DNA of 64,000 nt from Megamerina dolium (taxonomy: Eukaryota; Arthropoda; Insecta; Diptera; Megamerinidae): contig OY978530.1 in NCBI GenBank assembly GCA_963854835.1, forward strand, positions 39,970,251 through 40,034,250, in the 5' to 3' direction. Each line of letters starts with the position of its first letter. Positions within the stretch are counted from its first letter, which is position 1. Below the pieces are notes generated by a model that was not told the origin of the DNA, searched no databases, and saw only the letters and a list, made by a program, of their open reading frames with translations. The translations under genes were made by a program, and so were the position numbers. Below, in pieces: positions 1 to 13,609 of the stretch.

Positions 1-1544
<1,544 letters not shown>

Positions 1545-1746
1545 CAGCAGAGACTTTAGAAGCATAGAGATATCCCACTGGTAATGGACAGCGTTTTAAC
1601 AGCAAATCTAATGAAGGAACAATGACCCCCTTTTGACTCAAAACCAAAAATGGTTTTGAATATACTGGAAACAGTTGAGATAAAGGATTTTCATCCGTAA
1701 ACCAGCCACAGCTCTCACAATCGATTTAAGTCGGCATTATCCCTAT
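1545..1746. repeat. Left arm of a large imperfect inverted repeat (mate 3634-3822)
   Basis: The stretch around GAGATATCCCACTG, through AACAGCGTTTTAACAGC and CATCCGTAAACCA, recurs in reverse complement at 3634-3822 with roughly one difference in ten and small indels. The two arms enclose the Tc1-like element at 2174-3590, but at unequal distances: about 430 bp on the left and 44 bp on the right. Confidence 0.8.
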
Positions 1747-2216
1747 CGGCGGGTCTTCCTCTTGATTTTGGTGGCTGCAGAAAAAGCACAAAATGACAAA
1801 ATCTTCAAAAATTGATCAACTAAATTCCATCCAATGCTGCATTGTCGATTGCGTGTGTTCATGAATGTAAAACTATCATATTATGCTAGGCATGCGTATA
1901 TATTTCTTTTATACGTAGTAAAAACGAAGAAAGCTGGGAGCGAAGGAGAGAGTGCAGAAAACGTTGGTTCATTTTTTTTTTATGAAACATGAGTAAAAAA
2001 GGCAGCCAATCTTTCAACAGGAAGATTTGAATTTATAAAATTTAGATATAAATACATTTTTTGAGAATAGATTTATTCAAATATTACATATGATGAATTT
2101 CGCATATCTCTGTGTAAAAATAATTTATAATTATCACATATAATTTCAATCTTCATCTTCGGATTCATACATACACTTGCAGAAAAAGTGTACGTACAAG
2201 AAGTAAACAATTCTTA

Positions 2217-2577
2217 AAAAAAATAAATATGTGGCACTTAAAGCCCCAAAGGACTCATTGGCCGAGCTTCTCTTCCATTACTGTTGTGCGTCTTATATTT
2301 GGACAGTATTAGAAGGGACCTACTTATTTTAGCCGGTTCCGAACGGCAGAACACTTGTGACATCACTTTTTCTGAGCTTTGTCACAGAGTTCTTTAAGAA
2401 GCTTTTTCATGGCAAGTTGTTACTGTCGGAAGAATTGCCAATTGCTTGCCGACAGGTGGGTACCGTTCGAAAGAAAAATCTTTTCGATATTAAATTTGTT
2501 ATGCATCAGCCGGGGATTGAACCACGACCTGCAGATCAGAAGGCGAACACACTAACCACTGAGCTACGGCACCCACT
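2217..2577 (-). mobile_element. tRNA-derived SINE copy 1 (T-tail subfamily)
   Basis: Read on the minus strand, it starts GTGGGTGCCGTAGCTCAGTG, containing a good pol III A box (TAGCTCAGTGG). A B-box-like GGTTCAATCCC follows about 45 nt downstream. The body shares the motifs of the four other copies in this window (TCTTTCGAACGGTACCCACC, GTGATGTCACAAGTGTTCTG). The 3' end is GGGGCTTTAAGTGCCACATA followed by a short T run. Pol III transcription and LINE-dependent retrotransposition are expected for this class. It interrupts the Tc1-like element. Confidence 0.85.
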
Positions 2578-2719
2578 GTATTATGTACACTTTAAGCCTA
2601 AATACATAAAATTATAATATACAGAAAAATTATGACAAATAAAAGAATTCAAAAGCACCTGTTAATTGGTCAGAAAAAGTCTATGTAAATTATTGTTTTT
2701 TTGTGGGTTTTTGAAAAGA

Positions 2720-3263
2720 TTAGTAGCTGGTTGGGTAACCTTTCCGTTTTAGGGCTTCTTGCAATCGGTTTGGCATAGACCTGACTAACTTGGAAGTGTC
2801 CTCCGTTGAAATTTTGTGCCACTCATCTAAAATCACATTTTTAAGCATTTGCTTGGAGGTGATGGTGTGCTGCCTTATCCTGCGCTCAAGCAAATCCCAC
2901 AAATGTTCAATAGGATTAAGGTCAGGTGATTGTGGAGGGGTGTTGCATTGATGCGGGACATTATATAATATCCAAAGCTTCACATTATGGGCAGTATGCT
3001 TCGGGTCGTTTTCATTGCGGTCAGTCGAGGATTATCCTGAACAAGCCGCAAAACACATCTTTTTTCTCGTTGGGTCAGAATAGAAGGTCGTCCTGAACGC
3101 GGTTGCGACACGAAATTTCCAGTTTTTTGAAATTATTCATCACCATTTGAATTGTGGGGTGCGCTCTCTCAAGGGTTTTAGCAATTTCACGGAAAGTTTG
3201 GCCTTCTTTCCATAGTTTTATTATAATTTTCCGTTCTTCAACTCCAATTTCCTTTCTTTTTGA
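2720..3263 (-). pseudogene. Tc1-like transposase, internally deleted
   Basis: The C-terminal part (2720-2983) reads PPQSPDLNPIEHLWDLLERR, the conserved block around the last acidic residue of Tc1-type transposases. Upstream, around 3105-3263, a frame reads KEIGVEERKIIIKLWKEGQT then FREIAKTLERAHPTIQ, the paired-type helix-turn-helix at the N-terminus. Between them the first two catalytic acidic residues are missing and frames are broken, so the gene is dead. It lies inside matched inverted repeats that would have been its own binding sites. Confidence 0.8.
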
Positions 3264-3633
3264 GTTCGTCTATTCGTCTATTCGTATTAAATATAGAACT
3301 TGTGAAAAAAAACTTTTGATGGCACGAGCGATCGAGCAAATGAGCGGGGAAGTCCCGTTTTCGTTTCTGTACGTAGACTTTTTCTGACCAATTAACAGGT
3401 GCTTTTGAATTCTTTTATTTCTCATAATTTTTCTGTACATTATAATTTAATGTATTTGGGCTTAAAGTAAACATAATACTCAAACTTTTAAATAGAAAAT
3501 AATTTCTTTTGAGAAAAATTGTTTCCTTATTGGTATTTAGTGCAGCGAAGAATTGTTTACTTCTTATATGTACACTTTTTCTGCTAAGTGTAGGTACATA
3601 TGAAAGTATTTATATATATATGAGACAATTCCG

Positions 3634-3822
3634 ACTCAAATTGATTGTGAGAGCTCTGGTTGGTTTACGGATGAAAATGCTAAATCTTAACTGTTTCCAG
3701 TATATTCAAACCCAATTTTGGTTTTGAGTGAGAAGGGGCCATTGTTTCTTCGTCACATTTGCTGTTAAAACGCTGTTAATTAACAGTGGGATATCTCTAT
3801 ACTTCTAAAGTCTCTGGTCATA
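3634..3822. repeat. Right arm of large inverted repeat (mate 1545-1746)
   Basis: Reverse complement of the left arm, including TTTACGGATGAAAATGC, CTGTTTCCAGTATATTC and GTGGGATATCTCTA. It lies just outside the right end of the Tc1-like element. Confidence 0.8.
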
Positions 3823-4115
3823 TATCCGCCACAGACAACTGCTCAAACATTGACAGATATCAGATCGCACGCAATAAGTTTGATTGTCTCTATCTCTATA
3901 AGTTTTGTAAACCGAGACATAGTGGCTGATTCCGTTGATATTGATGAATAAAAATCAACGCACCAACCTTATATATACGCAAGGGTTACTCGACAACAGC
4001 AATCTCATTTAAGTATTTTAAAAAATGCCTAGTTTCAGAATAGCATCAATTGCAATATTTTAGTAAGCAAAATTTTCAAGATAAAAATAAATGGAATTTC
4101 ATAAATAAATAAGCA

Positions 4116-4123
<8 letters not shown>
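3823..4123. other. No recognised feature; TATA-like motif
   Basis: There is no coding signal. A TATATATACGCAAGGG stretch at about 3970-3985 resembles a core promoter, possibly of an old LTR, but no paired LTR was seen in the window. Confidence 0.3.

Positions 4124-4160
<37 letters not shown>
4124..4160. repeat. (TA)n microsatellite, short
   Basis: About 18 TA units immediately precede the tail of SINE copy 2. Confidence 0.9.
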
Positions 4161-4637
<477 letters not shown>

Positions 4638-4846
4638 TCGTAAGCAATAATGCAAAATTAACAAAAAAAAAACCAACAGCAATTTGCAACCAACAACATA
4701 CACAGATATTTAAATAAGAAGATATACATACATTCTAAAAAAATAATTAATCATATAAAAAACATATTTGAGAATATAGAAACATTGGAATTGAAGCTGA
4801 AAATAGAAATATTGTTAGAATTTTTAGAAAATAACATGAAGTAATA

Positions 4847-5541
4847 GGCCATTCAATAAGTCCGTAGGAAAATTATGAAAAAAACAAAATATTGACAAAA
4901 CTCGGTTTTATTATTCAAAATAGTTGCATTCGAGGGCGATTCAACGAATATAGCGATTTTCTATACCACTTTTATATTACAATTTCTTTTTCTCGTCAAA
5001 GTAGGCCTTAGTTTCAGGGATTACTGCATTATCAGACTGTTTCCTCTTGATTTCTGAAAACAGGAAAAAGTCGTGGGGGCTAAATCTGGAGAATACGGTG
5101 GGTGGGGAAACAATTCGAAGCCCAATTCATTCAATTTTGCCATCGTTTTCAATGATTTGTGACATGGTTCTTTGTGAAACAATACTTTTTTCTTTTGCAA
5201 GTGTGGCCGTGTCTTTGCGATTTCGGCCTTCAATCGGTCCAAGAGTTCACAATAATAGTCGTGGTTGATGATGGTTCCTTCCTGTAATAGTCGATGAATA
5301 TTATTCCGTTGGCATCCCAAAATAAAGACGCCATCACCTTACCGGCCGACTGTTGCGCCTTTGCTCGATTTGGATTCGATTCGTCGACTGCTGTCCACTC
5401 AGCTGACTGTCTATTGTATTGTGGTGTGTAATGGTGAAGCTATGTTTCATCCAATGTCACATATCGACGATAGAATTCGGAATTGTGAGCTCACGCGGCA
5501 CCCACTTTCCATAGAGCTTTCGCATACCCAAATGTTCGTGT
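4847..5541 (-). pseudogene. mariner transposon, truncated, with degraded transposase
   Basis: The 3' end of a mariner element starts after TA at 4845-4846 with GGCCATTCAATAAGTCCGTA. The minus-strand frame reads HEHLGMRKLYGKWVPREL, then after stops and a gap NHDYYCELLDRLKAEIAKTR, then HPPYSPDLAPT. This matches mariner DD34D transposases. The second catalytic Asp block is changed to HKEPCH, the position after PDLAPT that should hold the third Asp is not conserved, and there are frameshifts. The 5' end is missing: the sequence changes near 5541 into an unrelated element. Inactive. Confidence 0.8.
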
Positions 5542-5640
5542 GTTCAGGGACACTAAAACAAACACAAACAATAATCTCCAATAAACGAACAAATGAAAAC
5601 CATTTAACAAATCTTTTAAAACCCAGAAACACATAGAGAG

Positions 5641-6999
5641 CAGCAGATTTTGTGGAAGAAATATTTCACAGGGTGTTCGAACCATGGACGACATATACAA
5701 TCACTTCAGATACATAGATGAAAGCGAAACCAAAACATATAAAGTGATGAAGCAGCAAGTAACGGTAATGTTGAACAACTACCAAAAACTCGCTAAACCT
5801 ATATTTTCCGTGCTAAAAGGAATCGAAGATTACAAAAAACGGTAGACAACACAATGAACGAAAAAATCTCAGAAATACAACTAGAAATTTAAATATTAAT
5901 GATAAATCAACCATAAATACAAACCTGATACATAGTGAAGAAACAACTGAAATATCAATAGTAAACCACTTAACACATGACACAGAGAAGATGGATGAAA
6001 TAATTAGCACAATGACACAAACAGAAAAAGCAGCCTGGTTTCATGCATAGTACGAGATATATAAAACAACAACAATTCGCCCAAATTAATTATCCAAAAA
6101 AATCGATATAGTGGCAAAAATCCGAAATGCCATTTATAGAAAAATATGTACTATTGAGAATGTTTGCTGTACCTCTATCAATGAAAGAAGACTGGGACGT
6201 TATAGCAAGCTTGGAATACGATTATATACCAGAATTCAGATATGGGAAGAAATATATCGGTTTAAAGTCAGTAGAACAGAAAGGTTGCATCCTAACGGCT
6301 GATACATCGCTCACAAAAGAATTCCTATGCATATGCAAAGATAAAATCATGTTACATACCAATCGAAACTGCAAAGTTCGTCTTTTGCAACACAAACTAA
6401 TTAAAAATATGGGATGTGAACAAGCAGCAGTACCAACAGGAGTGGGTACCAAAGTTAAAACTGACATAGCCAATCGATGGCTTGTCCATTTTCCGAATAT
6501 AAAAACATTTAAAGGAATTTGCGAAAATGGCGCAGAAATCGTCGGACTTCAAGGGTTGAGTTTCGTTACTCTAAAAAACGGATGTGAAATCGAGAATGAC
6601 AAAACATCTTTACCCCTTGAATCAGGCCCATCACAGACAATAGCCCAAGAAAAAGGAAGAATAGATCACACACCGTTTCTTGAATCCTTGAAAGAAAAAC
6701 TGAAATCGTTAAAAACAAAAAGACCCAAAGTAAACGCAAAGAAAATACGGGTAACAGAACATTCAAGATATAGACAATAAATATCAAAAGGGCAAATAAG
6801 TTAAAAAAAAATCAAATATCGAGATGCACCAAAGAACACAAATACTGTACATTTAGTTTAATTAAATCTTGGCAAACTTAGTAGAGAAACTCCACCACCA
6901 GTAATAAAAAGTCAAGAAGCGGCAACAACGCGACCAACAGCAGTAACAGGAGACAACTTTATAGTAACGGAACACCAAGGAAGCCAGCACCCACAATGG
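5641..6999 (+). pseudogene. F-type envelope glycoprotein remnant (errantivirus/baculovirus F-like)
   Basis: Broken frames run from about 5683 (TMDDIYNHFRYIDESE, then VMKQQVTVML) into an open segment at 6127-6780. That segment has regularly spaced Cys residues and the pattern NRWLVHFP ... GICENG ... LQGLSFVTLKNGCEI. W...C...L.G.....L..GC.I is the arrangement I associate with the C-terminal ectodomain of insect F-type envelope proteins found in errantiviruses and baculoviruses. The N-terminal part, any cleavage site and a clear membrane anchor cannot be placed, and stops occur near 5848, 5892 and 6049. An open stretch at about 6845-6999 may be the tail. No gag-pol lies beside it, so it is an orphan fragment. 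Assignment is by pattern only and moderate. Confidence 0.45.
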
Positions 7000-7129
7000 T
7001 AAATTGCCAGTAGCAGCTAATTAGGTATAAAAATTCATAACATATATACAAAAGTCTTTAAAAACCGCACTCGTAAAACTACTTAAAGCTAGAACACTAT
7101 CACACTATCACTATCACAATGCATCCTCA

Positions 7130-8640
7130 ACGCACCACTGCCCGTCACTGTGTGATTCCCATTCCATCCAGATCCCTGAACTCCGAGTAAATGCGGCACA
7201 CACACACACGTGCAGTCAATCCCCAATATCCGCACCACACCTACACTCCTCACTTTCACTAAAGTTTCCCTCATAGAGAAAAGCAATCACCGACCCATGG
7301 CCCGTCAGCAGGAAACCAAGACTCAGGTTGAAACCGAAGTCTGGATCCTCTGTGAACACACAAACCGCTGGGGCTATTGTCCCAACGATCCTGCCGCTTC
7401 ACCAAAACGCATTCACTCAAGGCTCGCTTACACCCATTCGAAACCCATCCAGACTGCAGCAGAAGTTCATTCACCCCTCTCCTGAGACAGAAGGACAGAG
7501 CATGCTATATTACGACCAAATCAAGAGGCGGCACACCCATCAGGACTTGCATTGCCTCCGTAGAGACAGTGCGACCCACAGCCAAACACGCTAAAACTAT
7601 GACACGCTGACAAGAATACACTTTCGCTCGGCCAGCAACATGTGTGGCTGTTTCGTACCATATAGATGATCCGAACGTGGCACAAGGCACGAAGAAACCG
7701 CGACATATGATACGAAAAGCGCACCGGTTGAGGCCCCAATCACAACAAACAATACTACGTTCTTGCCCCACAACATTAAACAAACTCAATTATTAAACAA
7801 AGTTCATTCGCTCACTCATAGTCACCTGAAAGTACTTGACTTCCGTCGCATACTTGAGGGGGGTGCCATTCAGACAAATGGTAGGCGGGCGAGACGTTGA
7901 CAGCCTACCTTTGAGCAGCATCATCACCGTCTGGTCTACCGATTCATCCGCACCCACCCTGAATCCCCATTCATAAGCAATCTGAACCAAACTCTGACCT
8001 AACCTTTCAATAAAAGCTCTGGATTGGCCCTCTACTAAAATCATAAGGTCATCCGCATACTTCAACACTTACACAATATTCCAAGCTGACGCAGCAGGGA
8101 TTCCATCACGAGGTTCCATATGAATGGACAACATATGGGGCACCTCACCAATATCAACACTATCATTCACACCACACACACATGTCCTTTTGTCAGAAAA
8201 ATAGCTTTTCCACAAGTCAATTTCCTGACAGTCAAGCTCAATCAGACGCCAAATCTCTTAAAATCTATAAATACACCTAAAATGTACTTTCTCGTAAAGC
8301 CACGCACAGCCTCTTTCACGTACATTTACGCATCATCAACACTACGACCCATTCGAAAATTTAACTACCTATCCGAAAGCTAACCAACTTTCTCTTGAAG
8401 CCGTTTCACCATGACCCCCTCCAGTACCTTGCCGGTAAAAGACTGCTGCTCCGATAAGATGTAGGATTACTCCGGAACTTATCAGGAGACTTCAGTAGAA
8501 CTATCACCCTAACTATTTTCCACTCACGTGGAAAATGCACGTGGAAATATGCACTTATCGAAGACGGCACCTTGATATTCCGGGATGACCTTCCACAGAC
8601 GCTTACACATCTCACCAGTCAGCCCTTCAATATATGTGTA
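7130..8640 (-). pseudogene. R1-clade LINE, degraded ORF2 (RT to C-terminal domain)
   Basis: Reading down the minus strand, 8640-8406 gives FPREWKIVRVIVLLKSPDK ... TSYR, the RT domain start. At 8068-7793 there is LKYADDLMILVEGQSR with the catalytic YADD, then MMLLKGRLS..RPPTICLNG and VKYFQVTMSERM. At 7789-7505 there is VACATFGSSIWYETATHV-like text and CQRVIVLACLAVGRTVSTEA. From 7474 towards 7130 there is RWDNSPSGL, ADGPWVGDCFSL and a Cys-rich tail. These blocks, in this order, are typical of R1-type reverse transcriptases. Frames shift repeatedly and 8070-8400 is mostly noise, so the element is dead. ORF1 and the endonuclease are absent. Confidence 0.75.
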
Positions 8641-8644
8641 CTGA

Positions 8645-9560
8645 GTCTTTAATTCGATCTATAGAAAACGATTGAGGGACTTTAATCCTCCCTATAAATC
8701 GATTTTGATAGTTATTGATGTTGTGTTGCCGGAAGTGCTCTTCAAAGCGTCTTTTTATTGATAGCGGTTTTCAAATGGTTGTAATTTCATCCAATTCAAA
8801 AAGTCGAGCGATGGCTGTTGCTAAATTTTGTTCATGTTCTGTAATGTAAGTGTAAGTTATTTGTTGTGAAGTTTTTCAGATATAACCAAACCGAACTATG
8901 TGTTCATTTGATAATATTATTTGTCCTTATTTGGCTAAAAACTGATGAGCTAATTATGCTCCCAATAGCATATCAATTTTATCAGGGTGGTTGAATTTTA
9001 AGGCGCTAGTGATATGTTTTTGTTTTCAATTGGCCAGAATTTCACATCAATGAACTGCGATGGCTGCGCTGTGATGATATAAGGCTACACAGATGCTTCA
9101 AGTTGTGTAGAAAAGCCATTTATGCAAGGACGCAGGGCAACATTGACTCTACGATGTGCTTGCGTTTTGCTTGATCCGATCCCATTAATAAGGACTGTTG
9201 ATGGCTTTGTTGAAATTCTAACCTCTTTTATTAGTCGCTCGATGACAAAATTTACTTGTGCTTCTGAGCCTAGGACCACAAGGCATTTAATTCCCTTATT
9301 GTTTGATTTAATTTTTACCAATTCGATACCTAATATTATGTACGATATTCTGCTATGACGATTCGTGTAAATAAGCGACGTGACATCCAACTCTTAAAAT
9401 CACAAGTAAGTTGACGATGTGTTGGCTTTGACATCATTTGTTGTTGTTAATGCAGCAGTTTTGTTGCTTACCAAGCATGTCGTTAAATATCAGATTTTGT
9501 GCACTTTTGAAACTGGTTGACTCAGCACAAATTGTGAGAATAAATCCTAGAATTCCTGCC
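8645..9560 (-). pseudogene. BEL/Pao retrotransposon relic (protease region to start of pol)
   Basis: The frame at 9390-9085 contains LVKIKSNNKGIKCLVVLGSE followed by AQVNFVIERL and INGIGSSKTQAHRRVNVAL. This is the BEL/Pao protease-like segment (usually LDSGSQVNFV..; here LGSEAQVNFV, so the catalytic Asp is lost). Downstream on the minus strand, broken frames give FWPIENKNISLALKFNHPDK, DMLLGA-type text, LATAIARLFELDEIT and RRFEEHFRQ. All are familiar BEL/Pao spacer motifs before the RT. Many stops; no LTRs recognised. Confidence 0.65.
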
Positions 9561-10489
9561 ACTCCTTTCATATTGCGTCAATTTAATATATTGAAGTTAA
9601 AGTTTGAAATATTACTTTTTGTTAGTTATCTTCTTCACTGAAATCGTGATATTTCATGACCACATAACCAATTTTGAGTTTTTAGTTACCAAAGGTACCA
9701 ACTTACTCATTTCAATACAATTCTATTTCATTAACATTTCCAAATGTATTTAAAAATTAAAAATATTATGGATAGACATTATACCGATTACTCAAAATTT
9801 AGCAGGAGCCACAGTTCAGTATCACATGGTTAATGTAACTGGAATCAGAAAAAAACATATATTATTGTAATTACTTACCTACTGAGTTACTGAACAAAAA
9901 CATTTCAGAATTAATATAAAGTAGTAATAATAGGTTTAAAAGGTGTAGTAATACAGTAGTGAAATTGGATATAAAAACTAAAGAATTATCAATCCAAGTA
10001 GGCGTTTTCTCTAATAAAGAGGCTAAGTATATTCTACCAACTTTAACTCTACTTCTCACGTAACCAGTGTTGAAGTTCCGAAGGGACACTCAACACTTAG
10101 GGAATTAGGTTCGTTGGTACCTCACGGTTCCAATGCCGTTGTGGTAAATAAATTCGTCAAATAAAAACGCAGTTCATGTGCTGAGGGGTCTGTGTGGTGA
10201 AGCGAAATAGCTAGATTTGTGTGAGTTCAAAAATGAAATCCATACTCAGGATATACCCAGGGATATACTCCTGGGCGCTTAGATAGATGGATAGAAGATA
10301 AATGGGTTTTTTGGTAAAAGAGGCGTTGTCTAAAGGCTAGAAGTTTAGTCGTTAGGCAAGGTTGTGTTGTGGTGGAATTAACACGCAACAGATAAAAATT
10401 AAGAGATGTTGTAAATAAATTAGTTTATCCAATAATACACTGAAAAAATAATTGCTAAAATTATAACGCTCTGATCTATGGCGCATGGC
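9561..10489. other. No recognised feature
   Basis: AT-rich sequence. Short frames on both strands (for instance 9871-10089 minus) carry no family motif I recognise, and no repeats were noted. Confidence 0.4.
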
Positions 10490-10735
10490 CTGACTGAGCA
10501 GCACTTCCGTTCTTTCGAAGAAGACGAACATTGGGTCGATTAGTGGATCACATAAAAAGACTCATCGTTTTTTCGAGATGGTATCCGAAAATTACCAGAA
10601 AGATGGGTAAAAGTAGTGCTACCGATGGACAATACTCTCAATATTGTATAAGTTTATATTGTTATTAAAATAAACGCTTGAAAACAGCTAAAAAACGGAC
10701 CGAATATAGTTGTTGTAATATTTGATCTTACACAT
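10490..10735 (+). pseudogene. mariner transposase C-terminal fragment
   Basis: Shifted frames give KDSSFFRDGIRKLPERWVKV followed, in another frame, by SATDGQYSQY. Mariner-type transposases normally end in a block of the form FFRDGIRKLPERW...V.SDG.YF. Only about 45 codons remain, with an indel between the two halves. No terminal repeat could be paired. Confidence 0.6.
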
Positions 10736-11189
10736 GGGCCCTGAGTTTCTTGAGACTTCATAGGGCAGCCAAATATTTTGACTCCATAACAATTTATTTG
10801 CTTTGGGTCTTATTGAGATTCTACGAGAAATACGCAATGGTCCCTTTTTCCGTCATCATTCTTTTGGGATAATATCGCTTGCTCGCATCGTAGTGGATAA
10901 TAAATTTATGTATTGTTAACACATGTGCTGTAAAGAATTTTTCCTTTAACAATTCAAACTATAAATCATCCATCAGGGAAAGCTCGTGGTGTTTCAATAA
11001 TTATCATTAATTATCATTATTACACATACGGTACAAAATAATTACAGGTAAGCATATCTACAGTCAATAATTATAACTTTTAATAACTTTAAATGTCTTC
11101 TTACACTTGCATCAGCTTATTTTTTATTTTTTAATCTAAAAAAAAAATCTATTTTAAAATATTTTTAAACGATTGGCCCTAGAATTATT
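10736..11189. other. No recognised feature
   Basis: AT-rich, with short ATTATCATT and A runs. No coding motifs were found on either strand. Confidence 0.4.
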
Positions 11190-11960
11190 GCCAGAATTAT
11201 TCTCAAAAGCATGACGCGAAATAACTTCCGATATACAATATTTCAACGGGTGAGCCAACCTATTGGCCCACAGATATTATCCATTTCTGTGTATCCAAAG
11301 GTATATCGAAATATCACGCAAGTATTAAGTCGTCTTTGGATCTGTCGTTAGACCATTCTTCACTTATTCTTTCATCTAAATCTGAATACCAATACAATAA
11401 AGAAGTAGCGAAACTGCATAATAAAACAACCGATTGGGAGTGCTTCAAACCATTAAAAGTGTACTGGACACTCAAATTTCATTAAAAGTAAAGGCGACAT
11501 AGTGCTACTGAAGTGTTATATACCATAGTTTAACAAGCTGCATGATCACACACCCCGCAACTATTAAATAATACCCATAACCTTAACAGCCCTGTTAAAT
11601 TGCTACTACAGCAAAACCGAGAATAAGAAGAATTTAGCAAAACACGAGAAATCCAAAGAACAAAAATATTTTGAACTGTACCACCAAGAAGATTAAAGGA
11701 AGGAAAGGAGAAATACAGAGATTTAGAATTATCTGCCCAAACTGACTGCAATAAAAACCTCAGATTACTCGCATTACTGTTTAGGCCACTAAACAGGTAA
11801 ACCAAGCCACGCTGTTTAATACACCAATAAGAACGAATTATAGGGAATGAGCTAGAACAAAAAAGCAAAATCAATTTTTTAGCTGAGCATTTGTTAGAAG
11901 TACTCCACACAAATTCATCAATTCTTGAAATCGTAACGTTAATGGAGTTGTCTCTAAAAT
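11190..11960 (+). pseudogene. Jockey-type LINE relic (end of endonuclease and linker before RT)
   Basis: A frame near 11250-11480 reads EPTYWPTDIIHFCVSKGIS followed by SSLDLSLDHSSLIL, the C-terminal end of a Jockey-type apurinic-like endonuclease (PTYWP.DP..ISD..SSDHSP). Further on, around 11835-11925, a frame reads FLAEHLLEVLHTN, matching the FA.HLE.VF.PN block that precedes the RT in Jockey ORF2. The intervening sequence is full of stops. The RT itself is missing. Confidence 0.6.
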
Positions 11961-12112
11961 ATATTATATTTTAAGGTCCCTTCGGTTTTCAGCCGAATAC
12001 ACTCCGTCTTCAGTTAGAGTTAACTTGGTAAAGCAATTAGTAGTTCCAGTAGTAGTTTTATTATACCAACAGTGGTGGTATAATACAATTTAATCAACGC
12101 AGTTTGGTTTCT

Positions 12113-12343
12113 CTATTGTATTTTGACGGAAATAATACTAATACCTTCTTGTATGAACCGTAGTATGAGGGTAGAAATGTCCTTGGCAAATGTGCCTCCT
12201 ATACACGATACGTGTGCCCCACTACCCAACAGACCTATGTATTTCCTTTCAAGTGATCTCAAATTATGCGAATTATTTTTAATATATGTCATAATATTAT
12301 TTACATGTTTCTTACAATTAATTGCTTTTTTCCAAATGTACAA
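12113..12343 (-). pseudogene. Retroviral-type aspartic protease fragment (mdg3-like Ty3/gypsy)
   Basis: The minus-strand frame includes YIGLLGSGAHVSCIGGTFAK, resembling LLDSGAHVSCI of Ty3/gypsy proteases with the catalytic Asp replaced by Gly. It follows, in transcription order, the gag relic at 12640-13382, as expected for gag-pol. It lacks the flap and C-terminal motifs. Confidence 0.55.
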
Positions 12344-12469
12344 ATGTTATTACAAATGTTATGACAAATGTTGTGGGGAACTGCACAAATACTTCGATTC
12401 CATGTCAAATATTTCATCGCGGAGCTGACAATACCTTGTTAGTCATTACTCATATGGAAGTATTGATAT

Positions 12470-12640
12470 TAAGTTTGGAAGCTGAAAACCAGATTAAATA
12501 AAAGATTGTCATTGGGACGTTGCGAGGATTACGTCCAAATACACAATTTGGTTTATAGATACGGACAGCACCACATACATAACAAAATATTATTCGTTCT
12601 TGCATGTAGTTGAAGTACCTATGACCCTCTTGACGAAAAT
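12470..12640 (-). pseudogene. Degraded gag zinc-knuckle region
   Basis: Broken minus-strand frames give VMYVVLSVS and related text that aligns by eye with a C-x2-C-x4-H-x4-C knuckle region followed by a GRNPRNV-like tail. Frameshifts prevent a clean reading, so this rests partly on its place between gag and protease. Confidence 0.35.
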
Positions 12641-13382
12641 TCCAGCAGACTAGTTTGGATACATTATATCGCCAGCATTATCAATCTCATCACCGACTAT
12701 ATCGTTTTGGGGTCGTTAACATATCGTTGGTACAGATCACATGTTCCAGCATTAGTATTCATTAGATAAAGACTCGCTTTTAATACACAGTCTACGCAAT
12801 TCGGCAATAGAATTAATGAGCATACACAGCAACTGCTTTCGTATTCGTGGACGTAATCCACGCTGTAAAATATCTACCAAATCGGATTCCGATCATGGAT
12901 TACGTCTATCTTCGTCGATTTTAAGTACTCTATTTCTGTACTCGTCAAACTTTTCGGACGGACCCTGTTTCCGTTGTCTTATGACTACGAACACTTCCAT
13001 ATCACTTCTTTGTACGTCAAAATTCGAGCTCAAGGCCTCACGTAGCTATGGCCATATGTTCGACCGCGCGCCGATAGTGACAATATCAGTTATTTGATTC
13101 ACGTGTGAACAAATTTTGCATATGGTCACAGAATATGTTAAATTTTCTGTTAAGAGTGCCTATGACTTGCGACTCAACTCTATACATAAAACGTTCAACA
13201 GACATCTTACTACTAACTGTGCAATCAGTGCGCAACCATGCATTGCGGTCTGCATGGTTATGAAAAGGTGGCACATCATGTGTCCAATTAGGTGTAGAAT
13301 TATGTCGGTTTAATTTACGACTATTGGAATTCTTATTAACGTATTCTCTTGGTGGTACATTATTAAAATTAAACCTACCCAA
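12640..13382 (-). pseudogene. gag core of an mdg3-like Ty3/gypsy retrotransposon
   Basis: Around 13090-12800 the minus strand reads LREALSSNFDVQRSDMEVFV, IRQRKQGPSEKFDEYRNRVL, LVDILQRGLRPRIRKQLL and INSIAELRRLC. The pattern (short capsid core with RxRKQGxxExFDEYR and L+xNLRPxIRxELL) is typical of gag in mdg3-related elements. The upstream frame 13382-13086 is basic and Asn-rich. Stops and shifts break the core, and no LTRs were found. Confidence 0.6.
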
Positions 13383-13609
13383 AGCATTTACTATCGCGGA
13401 CTCAATGCGGTCCTAAATTAACATGTGATTCTAAATTATCTTAAGCTATGACGTGCTTGACGTGCTTCATTTTCAATTATTTTTGAAATATTAATATTAC
13501 TAGAAATTATTCCATTTGGACTATACTTGCTTTTCGCGACGAACTAGATTATACATGATCATCGGGCTGATTAGCTTCACAAACTCTAGTCACAACACCA
13601 CTATTAGTA

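Larger units (their letters stand above)
2174..3590 (-). mobile_element. Tc1-like transposon with IR/DR ends, split by a SINE
   Basis: The element is bounded by TA at 2172-2173 and 3591-3592. Each end carries an outer motif (GCAGAAAAAGTGTACGTAC at 2179-2197; mirrored near 3572-3584) and an inner motif (GTCAGAAAAAGTCTA; 2669-2683 and mirrored near 3374-3388). The inner inverted repeat is longer than 100 bp (2578-2690 against 3371-3479). Two similar motifs per end is the IR/DR layout known from several Tc1-like elements, where they are transposase binding sites. A SINE at 2217-2577 lies between the outer and inner motifs on the left. The transposase inside is on the minus strand and has lost its middle. 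Confidence 0.7.

Noticed and set aside
11530..11910. 126-codon minus-strand frame with many Ser, Phe and Cys
   Set aside because: The plus strand here carries Jockey linker motifs; the minus frame is best explained as chance.
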